A DNA stretch of 64,000 nt. Source: Nonomuraea roseoviolacea subsp. carminata. Its GTDB lineage: Bacteria > Actinomycetota > Actinomycetes > Streptosporangiales > Streptosporangiaceae. The stretch spans positions 7,285,001 through 7,349,000 of the forward strand of contig NZ_JAMZEC010000001.1 of the NCBI RefSeq assembly GCF_024172185.1, in the 5' to 3' direction. The notes below the pieces were generated by a model. The model saw nothing but the letters and a program-made list of their open reading frames with translations, ran no database searches and was not told the DNA's origin. Below are positions 1 through 7,508 of the stretch, piece by piece; position 1 is the first letter of the stretch, and the number at the start of each line of letters is the position of its first letter. The translations under genes were made by a program, and so were the position numbers.

Positions 1-366
1 CCGGTCGACGGCGGCGCCGCCGTACACGTTGCGGGTGATCTCCTCATCGGTGATGGGCACCTTCTGGCCCCACTTGCTGACGGAGGCGATGGCGGCGGTG
101 CCGGTCGGCAGGTTCGCTGAGGGGTACTCCGAGCCCGCGCTGACGGCGGTGACGGAGCGGTCGGTGACGAACGGCTCCGACATCTCGTACAGGACCGCGC
201 CGCCGTTCGTCCTGAACCGCTGCGTCAGCAGCTGGTCCGAAACGAACCGCAGGTCGCGGTAGTTGCGGAGCCGGCGCTGGATGGCGGTCGGGTTGGCGAG
301 GAACCGGCTGATCGTCTCCAGATCGCCGCTCAGGGTCGGCGGGCCGGCCGGGTAGCTTCCAGGCAT
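1..366 (-). CDS. Major capsid protein, HK97-type (N-terminal part, cut by window edge)
   Basis: This minus-strand gene runs off the left end, so only about 122 N-terminal residues are seen. The product opens MPGSYPAGPPTLSGDLETIS and continues with a helix and a beta-rich stretch of the type seen at the start of HK97-fold capsid proteins (phrases such as FLANPTAIQRRLRNY and KWGQKVPITDEEITRN). Its place directly after a protease/scaffold gene and a decoration gene is the classical position of the capsid gene. The ATG at 366 follows the ribosome-binding site AAGGAGAC. It would build the icosahedral shell. The family call rests on context plus general resemblance; confidence is moderate to high. 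Confidence 0.75.
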   Translation of the reverse strand, partial: MPGSYPAGPPTLSGDLETISRFLANPTAIQRRLRNYRDLRFVSDQLLTQRFRTNGGAVLYEMSEPFVTDRSVTAVSAGSEYPSANLPTGTAAIASVSKWGQKVPITDEEITRNVYGGAAVDR

Positions 367-386
367 CTGCCTGTCTCCTTACATGG

Positions 387-408
387 AAAACCCCCGACCA
401 GCGGGGGT
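387..408 (-). terminator. Intrinsic terminator-like hairpin between decoration and capsid genes
   Basis: A perfect 6-bp stem (CCCCCG/CGGGGG, 391-396 with 402-407) with a 5-nt loop is followed, on the minus strand, by TTTT. It lies between two genes of the same late operon, so it may act as a partial terminator or mRNA stabiliser, not as an operon end. Confidence 0.5.
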
Positions 409-431
409 GGGTTTCTGGGGTGATGCCTGGC

Positions 432-806
432 CTACCGGCCGAGGACCTGGACCTTCGACGCCGCGGCGGCGGTGGTGAGGGCGATGCCGACCCGCAGGTC
501 GAACGTGCCGGCGCCGAGCGGCAGCACGGCGTTGGCGGCGGTGCCGACCTTGACGGCCGCGCCGGCGGTGATGCCGCCCGTGCCGGCCACCATCTCGTGG
601 ATGACGCCGACGAGCGGGTGCACGGTGACGACCGCGCCGGAGGCGGCGTCGTGAGCGGCTACGCCGACGACGTTGGCCGAGTCCGCTGCACTGGGGGCGA
701 TGGTGCCGTTGCCCGAGACGCTGACGAACTGGCCGCCCGTGATGGCAGCCGACGCCGTGCTGGTGAAGGGCAGCTGGCCCCTGGTGTAGATGGGCGTGTA
801 GTCCAT
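432..806 (-). CDS. Head decoration protein (DUF2190-like)
   Basis: A 124-residue protein beginning MDYTPIYTRGQLPFTSTASA. The composition is glycine-, alanine- and valine-rich with alternating beta-strand patterns (GGQFVSVSGNGTIAPS, VVGVAAHDAASGAVVTV). This is typical of small capsid-stabilising proteins of the DUF2190/gpD type, which bind the outside of the expanded head. It sits between protease/scaffold and capsid genes, the usual location. No catalytic motif is present. Assignment is by size, composition and order, not by a diagnostic motif. Confidence 0.65.
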   Translation of the reverse strand: MDYTPIYTRGQLPFTSTASAAITGGQFVSVSGNGTIAPSAADSANVVGVAAHDAASGAVVTVHPLVGVIHEMVAGTGGITAGAAVKVGTAANAVLPLGAGTFDLRVGIALTTAAAASKVQVLGR

Positions 807-815
807 CGCTGGCCC

Positions 816-1283
816 CTACTTCTCGGGCGGGAACAGGCCCGCGAACTCGGCGTCGAGGTCGATGCTGTCGCCGCCCGGCAGGCCGAGGTCGGAGACCGGG
901 ATGGTGCCGGGGGTCAGCCCCGCCAGCACGGTCGCGGTGCCGACGGGGTCGGCCTCGGCGAGCCGCAGCCAGTGGTCGCGCCGGCTCGGCGCGAACTTCC
1001 CGGCCTTGATCGCGTCGTCGACCATGCGCTCGCGCTCGGTCCGCTGCTGGGAGGCGGCGATGTCCTCCAGCTTGCGGATGCGCTTCTGCTGGTCGTCCCA
1101 CACCTGCCGGTCGACCGTGATGGTGCCCGGCAGGTTCTTGCTCTTGGTCCCCGGCGAGCCGTCACCGCTTGAGGCGGCGAGCTTCTCGACACCGGCCAGC
1201 AGAGCGGCGGGGTCGAGGTCAGCGTCGGCGGGGAGGCCGAGCTTGGCTCGCAGGTCCGCGAGCTGCTCGTCACTGAACTGCAT
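816..1283 (-). CDS. Nested in-frame scaffold protein (Mu gpZ-like)
   Basis: Inside the protease gene, in the same frame, an ATG at 1283 (MQFSDEQLADLRAKLGL) is preceded at 7 nt by a near-perfect Shine-Dalgarno, AAGGAGGA (complement of 1291-1298). Translation from it would yield a separate 155-aa, highly charged helical protein. Mu and many siphoviruses make the scaffold this way, as the C-terminal part of the protease gene. The strength of this internal site argues for real independent expression. The product would co-assemble with capsid subunits and be degraded by the protease. Confidence 0.6.
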   Translation of the reverse strand: MQFSDEQLADLRAKLGLPADADLDPAALLAGVEKLAASSGDGSPGTKSKNLPGTITVDRQVWDDQQKRIRKLEDIAASQQRTERERMVDDAIKAGKFAPSRRDHWLRLAEADPVGTATVLAGLTPGTIPVSDLGLPGGDSIDLDAEFAGLFPPEK

Positions 1284-2273
1284 GTCAGCGTCCTCCTTGG
1301 TTTGCCCGCCGACCGGGGATTCGGTGACGGGAGTCTCGGTTGGGCCGTCCTCAGCGGGCGGCCCGGGCTGGGGCTCGGCAGCGACGTTTTCGTCGGCAGC
1401 CGGCACCTCGATGTCGGGCGCGGCCTTGCTGGCGGGCGGGCGCAGGTCCTCGGGGATCGACTCCTCGCGGGAGGCGAACACCAACGCGCTGGCGGCCACC
1501 TTGGCGGGCCGGTCGACGTACTCGACCTTCACGGCGACCCGCTCGCCGAACTCGACGTCGTCGCCGCTCATGCTGACCGGCACCCGGTAGTAGCCGCCGG
1601 TCGAGTCGTCCATGACGATGAGCTGCAACGGGTCGAGCTGGATCTCGCAGATCCAGTCGGAGTAGCCGGCGCGCTCGTAGTAGCGGCGCCGCACGTCCTC
1701 GGACGAGACGCCGGCCGCCAGCTCGGGCGTAGGCGGGGGCATAGGCCCTCCTCCTTCGATGGTGATGGTGACCGGCTCGCCGCCGGCCCCGCTGGAGGCG
1801 GCCACGTCGTAGAGGGCGGCGACGTCCTGCAGGCTGTCGAGCGTGCCGATCCCGGGCGCGGTGACGCCGAGCAACGCGACCGCGGTGATGACCATGCGGT
1901 GGGTGTGGCCGATCTGGCACACGAAGTTGCGGGTCGCCTCGATGCTGCGGTCCGGGTAGGCGCTGGCCAGGATCTCGGCCAGCCACGCCGGCATGCCCCG
2001 GTAGTCGCCGACCACCGTGCCGCCGTCGTCCGCGGCGCGCAGCCCGGACACCCAGCCGACCGCGGGCTCGCCGTCGAACCGCGGGTCGACGTGGCCCAGC
2101 TTGAGCACCGGGTTGCGGACGGCAGGGCAGTCGAGCGCGGCCACCGCGGCGGCGAGGTCGTCACGGGTGATGGTCGCCTCCCCGGAGGAGAGCCGCCACG
2201 TGCCGGCCTGGGCCAGCTCGACGCCGGGGATGCTGACGAGCGCGGGGGAGCGCGGCACGTCGATGTCGGCCAC
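816..2273 (-). CDS. Mu gpI-like prohead protease with C-terminal scaffold region
   Basis: A 485-aa protein starting at GTG behind AGGAGGT. The N-terminal ~180 residues resemble Mu I-type prohead proteases (GHVDPRFDGEPAVGWVSGL, then DRSIEATRNFVCQIGHTHRM, ending in TAVALLGVTAPGIGTL). The middle is a proline/acid-rich linker. The C-terminal ~155 residues are helical and charged (FSDEQLADLRAKLGL, QQKRIRKLEDIAASQQRTER), as expected of a scaffold. It would cleave scaffold and capsid during head maturation. It lies downstream of the portal gene and upstream of decoration and capsid genes. The scaffold region also appears to be a gene of its own (see 816-1283). Confidence 0.7.
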   Translation of the reverse strand: MADIDVPRSPALVSIPGVELAQAGTWRLSSGEATITRDDLAAAVAALDCPAVRNPVLKLGHVDPRFDGEPAVGWVSGLRAADDGGTVVGDYRGMPAWLAEILASAYPDRSIEATRNFVCQIGHTHRMVITAVALLGVTAPGIGTLDSLQDVAALYDVAASSGAGGEPVTITIEGGGPMPPPTPELAAGVSSEDVRRRYYERAGYSDWICEIQLDPLQLIVMDDSTGGYYRVPVSMSGDDVEFGERVAVKVEYVDRPAKVAASALVFASREESIPEDLRPPASKAAPDIEVPAADENVAAEPQPGPPAEDGPTETPVTESPVGGQTKEDADMQFSDEQLADLRAKLGLPADADLDPAALLAGVEKLAASSGDGSPGTKSKNLPGTITVDRQVWDDQQKRIRKLEDIAASQQRTERERMVDDAIKAGKFAPSRRDHWLRLAEADPVGTATVLAGLTPGTIPVSDLGLPGGDSIDLDAEFAGLFPPEK

Positions 2274-2276
2274 GGC

Positions 2277-4304
2277 CTACCTCCTGTCCCAGATGGCGAT
2301 GACCTGGCCGCGGCAGCGGACCCCGCCCAGGCAGGAGACGTAGGCGCCGTTGCCGTACGCCTTCTCGGCGGCGTCGAGGTCGTCGAAAACGGTGCCGTCG
2401 ATAGCCCGGCACGGCTGGCAGGTGCTGCGGTCGAGCTGCTCGGAGGCGAGGTAGCGGGCGGCAGGGGCGTCGCGGAGCACCGCGATGCGGCCGGCTGCCT
2501 GCGCTGTGGAGAGTGCGCCGCCGACCTGGTCGCGTACCGCGCGCAGGGAGAGGGCGGCGAGGATCGCGGCCACCTCGACGGCGACCGCGGCCCCGGCCGC
2601 CCCGGGGACGGCCAGCCGCAGCGCGGCAGCGGCGGCGGCCCCGGCCAGGCCGGCAGCGAGCAGTGCGGCCACCGCGACCGCCACAGCCTCCAGATGCCCC
2701 TCTTCGATGGGGGGCGGTTCGACGCGGACGCCCTGGGCTGCGGCTTCGGCCGACATCTGCTCGGCGCTCGTCTCGGCCAACTCCAGCATCGCCACCGCGA
2801 GCAGTTCCGCGGCTTCCGTGCTGTCGATGGTGAGCTGGGTGAGCGCATGCACGTCGCCGTCGTCCACCGCTGCGGCGATCTGGGCGGCGAGCTGTGTCCG
2901 CCAGTCCTCGGCGATCGCGGGCCAGGCTTCGAGCACGGTGTCGAGCGCTGCCTGCCACGCCTCCTGCACCGCGTCGAGATCCGGCTCAGCGGCGGCCCGG
3001 ACCGGCTCTGGCCCGGGGCGGCTGGCGGCGAGTTCCTGGCCCTCACGCGCTGGCGCGGGTTCGGGATCCGGGGGCTGGGGCGCCGGTGCTCGTACGGGCT
3101 CGGCCCGCTCGGGCAGCCGCCACGCCTCCCGCACGTACGCTTCCAGCGCCGGGTCGGGGGCGAGGGCTCCGGACCGCATGAGCTGCTCCAGCGCCTCGGC
3201 GGTGACTTCCTGCCGGGAGCCGACGTCGCTCACGACGATCCGCGGGGCGGGCTCGTCGGGCCCGAAGTTGAGGTCGACCAGGTCGGTGACGATGCCGGGC
3301 ATTCCGGTCTGGCCGGTGGTGGCGGTGTCGGCGATCTCGTCGGCGATCGACTGGAGGCTGAGCAGGAACAGGTCGAGGAACGAGTCGCCGAGCGCCCTGG
3401 AGCCGTTGCTGGTGTCGCCGAGGTCCATCAGCCCGGCCAGCGCCTGGCGCGACATCTGCTGGTCGAGGTAGCGGATGAAGCCCATGGCGTCCGGCACCGA
3501 GCCGGTCATGCCGGTGATGGCCAGCCGGAACCCGTCCGGGAGGCCGACCCCGGCGCGGTCGCCGACCCGCATCGCGGACGCCAGCCGCTGGGCTTCGGCG
3601 ACCTGGCCGGGTGTGGCCCCGGGCGGGGCGGCCACGGACGGCACTCCCATGCCGAAACGGCGAATCGACGTGGCGTGGACGCGCCATACCTCGTGCTTGA
3701 GCAGCCAGGCGCCGTACGCGGGCCTGAGGAGGCTGCGGCCGGTCCAGTTGGCCGCCTCGCGGTCGTGCACGTACCAGACCAGCCGGTTCGCCGGGATCGG
3801 GCGCACCGCGGCGAGGTTCTGCGTGATCGACTGCACGGTCTCGTCGGCGGCCAGCTGGATCTGGCCGATGGTGTGCGGCATCCGCTCGCCGAGATTCACG
3901 AGCCGGGCCTGCCCGCCGACGATGTCGTAGCGGCGCTCGAACGGCATGAACCCGAACGTCAAGCTCAGCAGCGCCAGCCGGAGGTGGTCGGCCCAGCGGA
4001 CGCCGCGCCGCCGCGCTGGGCCGGGCTCCGGATCCACGCCGAGGATCGGCAGGCCAAGGTCGTCGGCGACGAGCTGCACGACCTCGTCGCGGCAGCCGGC
4101 CGGGTCCACGGCCCAGGTGGCTCGGCGGATCGGCAGCGTGTACGCCGACAGGACGGCGGTGAGCTGGGGGTCGGTGCGCATGAGCGCGTAGGTGCGGGCT
4201 GACAGCGGCCACGTCAGATCCTGGATCTGTTCCTGCAGGTCGCCGTACCAGGTGCCGTAGTTGGAGTCGAGGTGGCCGATGTCGCGGGTCGGGGCGCTAG
4301 CCAT
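2277..4304 (-). CDS. Portal protein (Mu gp29-like, DUF935) fused to MuF-type minor head domain
   Basis: A 675-aa protein from the ATG at 4304. Residues ~1-420 look like the DUF935/Mu gp29 portal family (DIGHLDSNYGTWYGD, LTFGFMPFERRYDIV, RLVWYVHDREAANWTGRSLL, MGFIRYLDQQMSRQALAG). A proline/acid linker follows. The C-terminus is a long alanine-rich helical part ending in a MuF-like cysteine signature (STCQPCRAIDGTVF then YVSCLGGVRCRGQVIAIW). In most phages portal and MuF are separate genes. The portal forms the dodecameric DNA gate, and MuF proteins are ejected or close the head. It overlaps the previous gene by 8 nt, suggesting coupled translation. Confidence 0.8.
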   Translation of the reverse strand: MASAPTRDIGHLDSNYGTWYGDLQEQIQDLTWPLSARTYALMRTDPQLTAVLSAYTLPIRRATWAVDPAGCRDEVVQLVADDLGLPILGVDPEPGPARRRGVRWADHLRLALLSLTFGFMPFERRYDIVGGQARLVNLGERMPHTIGQIQLAADETVQSITQNLAAVRPIPANRLVWYVHDREAANWTGRSLLRPAYGAWLLKHEVWRVHATSIRRFGMGVPSVAAPPGATPGQVAEAQRLASAMRVGDRAGVGLPDGFRLAITGMTGSVPDAMGFIRYLDQQMSRQALAGLMDLGDTSNGSRALGDSFLDLFLLSLQSIADEIADTATTGQTGMPGIVTDLVDLNFGPDEPAPRIVVSDVGSRQEVTAEALEQLMRSGALAPDPALEAYVREAWRLPERAEPVRAPAPQPPDPEPAPAREGQELAASRPGPEPVRAAAEPDLDAVQEAWQAALDTVLEAWPAIAEDWRTQLAAQIAAAVDDGDVHALTQLTIDSTEAAELLAVAMLELAETSAEQMSAEAAAQGVRVEPPPIEEGHLEAVAVAVAALLAAGLAGAAAAAALRLAVPGAAGAAVAVEVAAILAALSLRAVRDQVGGALSTAQAAGRIAVLRDAPAARYLASEQLDRSTCQPCRAIDGTVFDDLDAAEKAYGNGAYVSCLGGVRCRGQVIAIWDRR

Positions 4305-4515
4305 CGGCGGGCCCCCTCTCGAACTCGTCGGCGACGAGGCGCAGCACGTCGGCGATCCGGCGGCGCAGCTCGCTGTGGTCCACGCGGACCTCGATCTCCC
4401 AGGTCCCACCGGCGTTGCGCACGGCCGGGCCCTCGACGAGCGGCAGGTCCACGGACCCGACTTCGGCGGTGGTGCCGCCGATCTGGAGCACGACGGGTAG
4501 GGCGGGGCGAACCAT
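4297..4515 (-). CDS. Small hypothetical phage protein, paralogue of upstream neighbour
   Basis: A 72-aa protein starting MVRPALPVVLQIGGTT. Its layout (PVVLQIGG..AEVGSVDLP, then a C-terminal helix ADVLRLVADEFERG) mirrors the next gene upstream (LPVSLTVGDKAYDLGSVEVL, then LRAVADTLNEG), so the two look like an old duplication. GTG at 4524 is an alternative start that would overlap the upstream stop. It lies between terminase and portal, where head-assembly accessory genes sit. Function unknown. Confidence 0.6.
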   Translation of the reverse strand: MVRPALPVVLQIGGTTAEVGSVDLPLVEGPAVRNAGGTWEIEVRVDHSELRRRIADVLRLVADEFERGPADG

Positions 4516-4520
4516 GCTGA

Positions 4521-4856
4521 TCACTCCCGCTCTGCGCGACTCCACACGGCGTCGTTGGCCTCGTGTACAACCTGCCAAAGCTCCTGGCGCCGGGCTTCGT
4601 CGGCCTCGGCCCACTTGTCGCGCATCGAGTCGACCGCATGCACCAGTCGGCGCACCTCGACAGGCAGACCAGCGATCTCGTCGGGTTCGCCGGAGATCAT
4701 GGGACGGAGGGTGTATCCCTCGTTCAGGGTGTCGGCCACCGCGCGCAGGAATCGCTCTAGCTGCGCCCACCGGTGAGAGTCAGAGTCGAGCACCTCAACA
4801 CTGCCGAGGTCGTACGCCTTGTCGCCCACGGTCAGCGAGACCGGCAGAACCGTCAT
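4521..4856 (-). CDS. Hypothetical phage protein (111 aa)
   Basis: Starts MTVLPVSLTVGDKAYDLGSV with GGGGGGA upstream. A beta-rich N-terminal half leads into a helical, charged second half (VRRLVHAVDSMRDKWAEADE). The N-terminal half resembles the following 72-aa protein. It follows the terminase gene by 12 nt in the late operon. No known family recognised; a head-assembly accessory role is plausible from position only. Confidence 0.6.
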   Translation of the reverse strand: MTVLPVSLTVGDKAYDLGSVEVLDSDSHRWAQLERFLRAVADTLNEGYTLRPMISGEPDEIAGLPVEVRRLVHAVDSMRDKWAEADEARRQELWQVVHEANDAVWSRAERE

Positions 4857-4868
4857 ATCCGTCCCCCC

Positions 4869-7223
4869 TCAGTAGTTGATGCTCATCAAGTCGAGGCCGC
4901 TCGTGTCGCCGGTCGCCGCGGCGTACGCCTGCCCGATCACGTCGTCCACGGCCGCAGCGGCGCGCCGGGCGTCGACCTCGGCGGCGGACTCCGACGGCAG
5001 CCAGTGCGCTGAGACGACCCGAGCCGCGTACGAGAGCGTGTCCACCTGGTCGTCATGCGCGGCGGTCGGGAACGACGCGAGCTCATCGCACCAGTCGTCC
5101 AGCCAGTCGGCGTGCGCCGGGAACCACACCCGGTGCTGCTTCACCCGCGAGGTGGCCGGCAGCGCCCTCGTGAGCTTGTCGGTCTCTGCCTTCAACGGCT
5201 GGACCGGCACCCCGCTGGCGGTGGCGTCGATGACCAGCGTGGTGCCGATGAACGCCGACTCGACGAACACAGTGTCGGCATTCCACCGCTCGCGCAGCGG
5301 CCGGACCAGGTCCCAGTGATCTTCTTCGCCGACGCGGGCCCGGGCCCGGTCGAGCAGAATCAGGTCGCCATCCAAGCCGATCGCCCACACGGAAGCGACC
5401 GTGTAGTCCGCGCTGGTGCGCTTCGACGCGGCCAAGTCGACCGTCATGAACCGCCAGCAGTCGTCGAGAGCGACAGTCCGCCCGCCGAGGTCCAGGCGTT
5501 GGCCCTGCATGACGCCGTGCCGCGACGGGTCGGCAGGCATGCGCTGCCAGTAGCGGAAGTCCTGCCGCTTGAACAGATTGCCCTCGGCCGCGGTAGGGGT
5601 CTGCTGGTAGATGCTGTTCCACACGTACGCCGACCTGGTGGCCTGCAGCTTCCGGAAGTAGCCAGGCTTCCGGCGTTGCACCGATGTAAGCTCCTCGCCC
5701 GGGCGGCGGCCGAGCGGATCCCCCGGTCCTGCGATCGCGGGGATGCGGACGATCCGCCAGTCGCCGGGCTCGCGCGTCTCCAGCCGGCCGGCCAGGTCGT
5801 CCTCGTGCCAGCGAGTGTTGTGGCTCACCAGCCCGTTGGCGATGAAATTCTCCGTGCGGGCAATCTGAAGGTCGAATACATCTTCGCGCCCGCACGGCTC
5901 CACTGCGACAACTTCGTCAGGCGTGACGCTCCAAGTACCTAGCGGCAGCCCTGAGAATTTCGGGTGACTTCCCGTATCCGACGGCGAGGTTGCAGTCGTT
6001 GCAGAGCAGCCCGCGCACCTTTCCGGTGTCGTGGTCGTGGTCGACGCATAACTTCCCGTTCCAGTGGGCTCGGGTGTTGCTGTCCGACGGTGGCTGTCCG
6101 CAGATGGCGCAGTTCCCACCCTGCTCGCTGATAAGGAAGTCAACCTCTTCATCGGTGAGCCCGTAACGATGCTTGAGATGAGCTCTGCGACGCGCCGCAG
6201 CGTTGACCGAAGGTGGGCGATGGCCGGATGCCCAACGAGCCTTGTTGTAGTGGGAGGTACACATCCCCTTGCATCGTGCTGCCGAGTCGCATCCGTCAAC
6301 GGAACATGTGACTCCGCGCCATTTCCCCCAATAGCCGTCAGGATGCTTACTCCCGGCCGGATTTGATCCGTTCGCAGCCATGACTCTTTTCCGTTCGCAT
6401 CGATGGTCAAAAACGGATGCCGGGCGTTGGCCCTGACAATTCGTCCTGATTTCATCCTAATGCGAAGGAGATCATCCGGTCCCTGGTTTGCCCAGTTCAT
6501 CACTGTTGACGTGGTGAGTTCGCCACCTTCATAGGTAGCCACCTCGTCGCCAGGGCGAATGTCGCGCAACGGCTTTTCGCTGCCGTCTGGCAAGAGCACG
6601 GGGGTGTCCCCGGTCATGCACATCATGAGCACGACCTTCGCCCGGGAGGACAGGCGGGTGGAGCCGTTGGACTCCCACCAGTCCCATGCCGCGTCGCGGT
6701 ACGTCGCGGATTCGGCTTCGGCGCGGCCTCGTACGGGGTCGTCGATGATGAGCACGTCGACCGGTTCGCCGGTGATGCCGCCGGCGATTCCGACGCAGAT
6801 GAGCTGGCCGCCTTGTTCGGTCTCCCACCGGCCGGCGGCTCGGGAGTCGGCGCGCAGGGTGATGCCGAGCTGCGGGTGGGCGAGGATGTCGCGGCGGATC
6901 TGCCGGCCCCACCGTTCGGCCTTGTTGTCGGCGTAGGAGACGATCGCGATCCGCAGGGTGGGGTCGTGGGCGAGCAGCCAGGCCGGGGTGCGGCGGCTGA
7001 TCTTCTGCGACTTCCCTTCCTGGGGCGGGCAGAACACCATCAGCTTGTCGTGCTGGCCGCCGTCGAACAGGTCGGCGAGCTCGCGGTCGATGAGGTCGAG
7101 CATCGCGGTCTGCCGGTGGGTGCGGTCCAGCGCGGTGGCCATGGCGCCTGGTGAGGGCCAGGGCCGGGCCTTGATCTGGAAGTGCCGGGCCGCCACCTCC
7201 CACGGCGACAGCGTCGCCGTCAC
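4869..7223 (-). CDS. Large terminase subunit (TerL) interrupted by an intein
   Basis: GTG at 7223 overlaps the previous stop (GTGA). The 784-aa precursor contains a TerL of about 516 aa. ATPase half: P-loop PPQEGKS (residues ~66-72), Walker B VDVLIIDDP (~155-163), coupling motif TRWHEDDLAGRL. Nuclease half: MTVDLAASKRTSADYTV, VFVESAFIGTTL and DDQVDTLSYAARV supply the RNase H-fold acids. The intein (residues 202-469) sits exactly between Met and Thr of MTRWHEDD, inside the most conserved coupling motif, so unspliced protein should be inactive. TerL packages and cuts phage DNA into proheads. The long open frame above 7223 is only a shadow of the upstream gene. Confidence 0.93.
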   Translation of the reverse strand: MTATLSPWEVAARHFQIKARPWPSPGAMATALDRTHRQTAMLDLIDRELADLFDGGQHDKLMVFCPPQEGKSQKISRRTPAWLLAHDPTLRIAIVSYADNKAERWGRQIRRDILAHPQLGITLRADSRAAGRWETEQGGQLICVGIAGGITGEPVDVLIIDDPVRGRAEAESATYRDAAWDWWESNGSTRLSSRAKVVLMMCMTGDTPVLLPDGSEKPLRDIRPGDEVATYEGGELTTSTVMNWANQGPDDLLRIRMKSGRIVRANARHPFLTIDANGKESWLRTDQIRPGVSILTAIGGNGAESHVPLTDATRQHDARGCVPPTTTRLVGHPAIAHLRSTLRRVAELISSIVTGSPMKRLTSLSASRVGTAPSADSHRRTATPEPTGTGSYASTTTTTPERCAGCSATTATSPSDTGSHPKFSGLPLGTWSVTPDEVVAVEPCGREDVFDLQIARTENFIANGLVSHNTRWHEDDLAGRLETREPGDWRIVRIPAIAGPGDPLGRRPGEELTSVQRRKPGYFRKLQATRSAYVWNSIYQQTPTAAEGNLFKRQDFRYWQRMPADPSRHGVMQGQRLDLGGRTVALDDCWRFMTVDLAASKRTSADYTVASVWAIGLDGDLILLDRARARVGEEDHWDLVRPLRERWNADTVFVESAFIGTTLVIDATASGVPVQPLKAETDKLTRALPATSRVKQHRVWFPAHADWLDDWCDELASFPTAAHDDQVDTLSYAARVVSAHWLPSESAAEVDARRAAAAVDDVIGQAYAAATGDTSGLDLMSINY
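5817..6620 (-). mobile_element. Intein in TerL (268 aa) carrying an out-of-frame endonuclease gene
   Basis: Residues 202-469 of the TerL precursor. Block A is CMTGDTPVLLPDG with Cys1. Block B is ANARHPFLTI with its conserved His. The C-terminal block F is VFDLQIARTENFIANGL and block G ends SHN before Thr+1, so all splicing residues are present. About 97 N-terminal and 43 C-terminal residues look like a genuine mini-intein. The ~128 residues between them (for example TPEPTGTGSYASTTTTT) look like random translation because the DNA there encodes an HNH endonuclease in another frame. Splicing would restore an uninterrupted TerL. Confidence 0.9.
5917..6381 (-). CDS. Endonuclease VII-like HNH homing endonuclease, in alternate frame inside the intein
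   Basis: A 154-aa protein read in the -1 frame relative to TerL. It has an N-terminal zinc-finger-like CSVDGCDSAARCKGMCTSHY, then GNCAICGQPP, the catalytic LCVDHDHDTGKVRGLLCNDC, and a C-terminal helix. This is the recombination endonuclease VII fold used by many phage homing enzymes. Its ATG overlaps the TCA-TGG codons (Ser-Trp) of intein block B flanking sequence, with a weak GGAAAAGAG just upstream. Its stop lies inside genuine intein C-terminal sequence. GC content looks lower than in the flanking terminase, suggesting separate origin. It probably cuts intein-free terminase genes to spread the element. Confidence 0.88.
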   Translation of the reverse strand: MAANGSNPAGSKHPDGYWGKWRGVTCSVDGCDSAARCKGMCTSHYNKARWASGHRPPSVNAAARRRAHLKHRYGLTDEEVDFLISEQGGNCAICGQPPSDSNTRAHWNGKLCVDHDHDTGKVRGLLCNDCNLAVGYGKSPEILRAAARYLERHA

Positions 7224-7504
7224 GGCTCGCCGACCGTGAGGATCCCGGACCGGCGGACCGGCCGCTGCGTGCTGGTGGTGATGCGCGTCCACACCACGTA
7301 CTGGCCCGGCGCCAACTCCAGGCTGCTGCCCTGGCCGATGACCAGCACGGCATCCGTGCCGTCCCACGCCGCATCGTGGTATTCCGAATCGGCCGGCTCT
7401 CCCGACGTCTCCAGCACCACAGCCAGTTCGACTGGCCACGCAGAGAAGTCAGCACCCCAGCCGACGCGCAACTCTTCCTTCGAGGTCACGGGCATGTACG
7501 CCAT
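7220..7504 (-). CDS. Small beta-rich late protein, paralogue of 9222-9512
   Basis: A 94-aa product starting MAYMPVTSKEELRVG (ATG 7504, GGGAGGTGAG upstream). The sequence WPVELAVVLETSGEPAD then AAWDGTDAVLVIGQG and GQYVVWTRITTS closely parallels the 96-aa protein at 9222-9512 (LPVQMAIVPDGQ, AEWIGTDAAVLIGPA, GTYGIWVKITSA). It overlaps the TerL start by 4 nt. The duplicated domain alternates with fibre-like genes, suggesting a head-surface or baseplate component. No catalytic motif. Confidence 0.65.
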   Translation of the reverse strand: MAYMPVTSKEELRVGWGADFSAWPVELAVVLETSGEPADSEYHDAAWDGTDAVLVIGQGSSLELAPGQYVVWTRITTSTQRPVRRSGILTVGEP

Positions 7505-7508
7505 CCGG

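Noticed and set aside
1302..4202. A 966-codon open frame on the plus strand
   Set aside because: It mirrors the portal and protease genes, has Gly/Asp/Arg-biased composition typical of antisense frames in GC-rich DNA, and no domain.
4297..4856. Toxin-antitoxin pair
   Set aside because: The two small genes are paralogues of each other within the late head operon and have no toxin-like motif.
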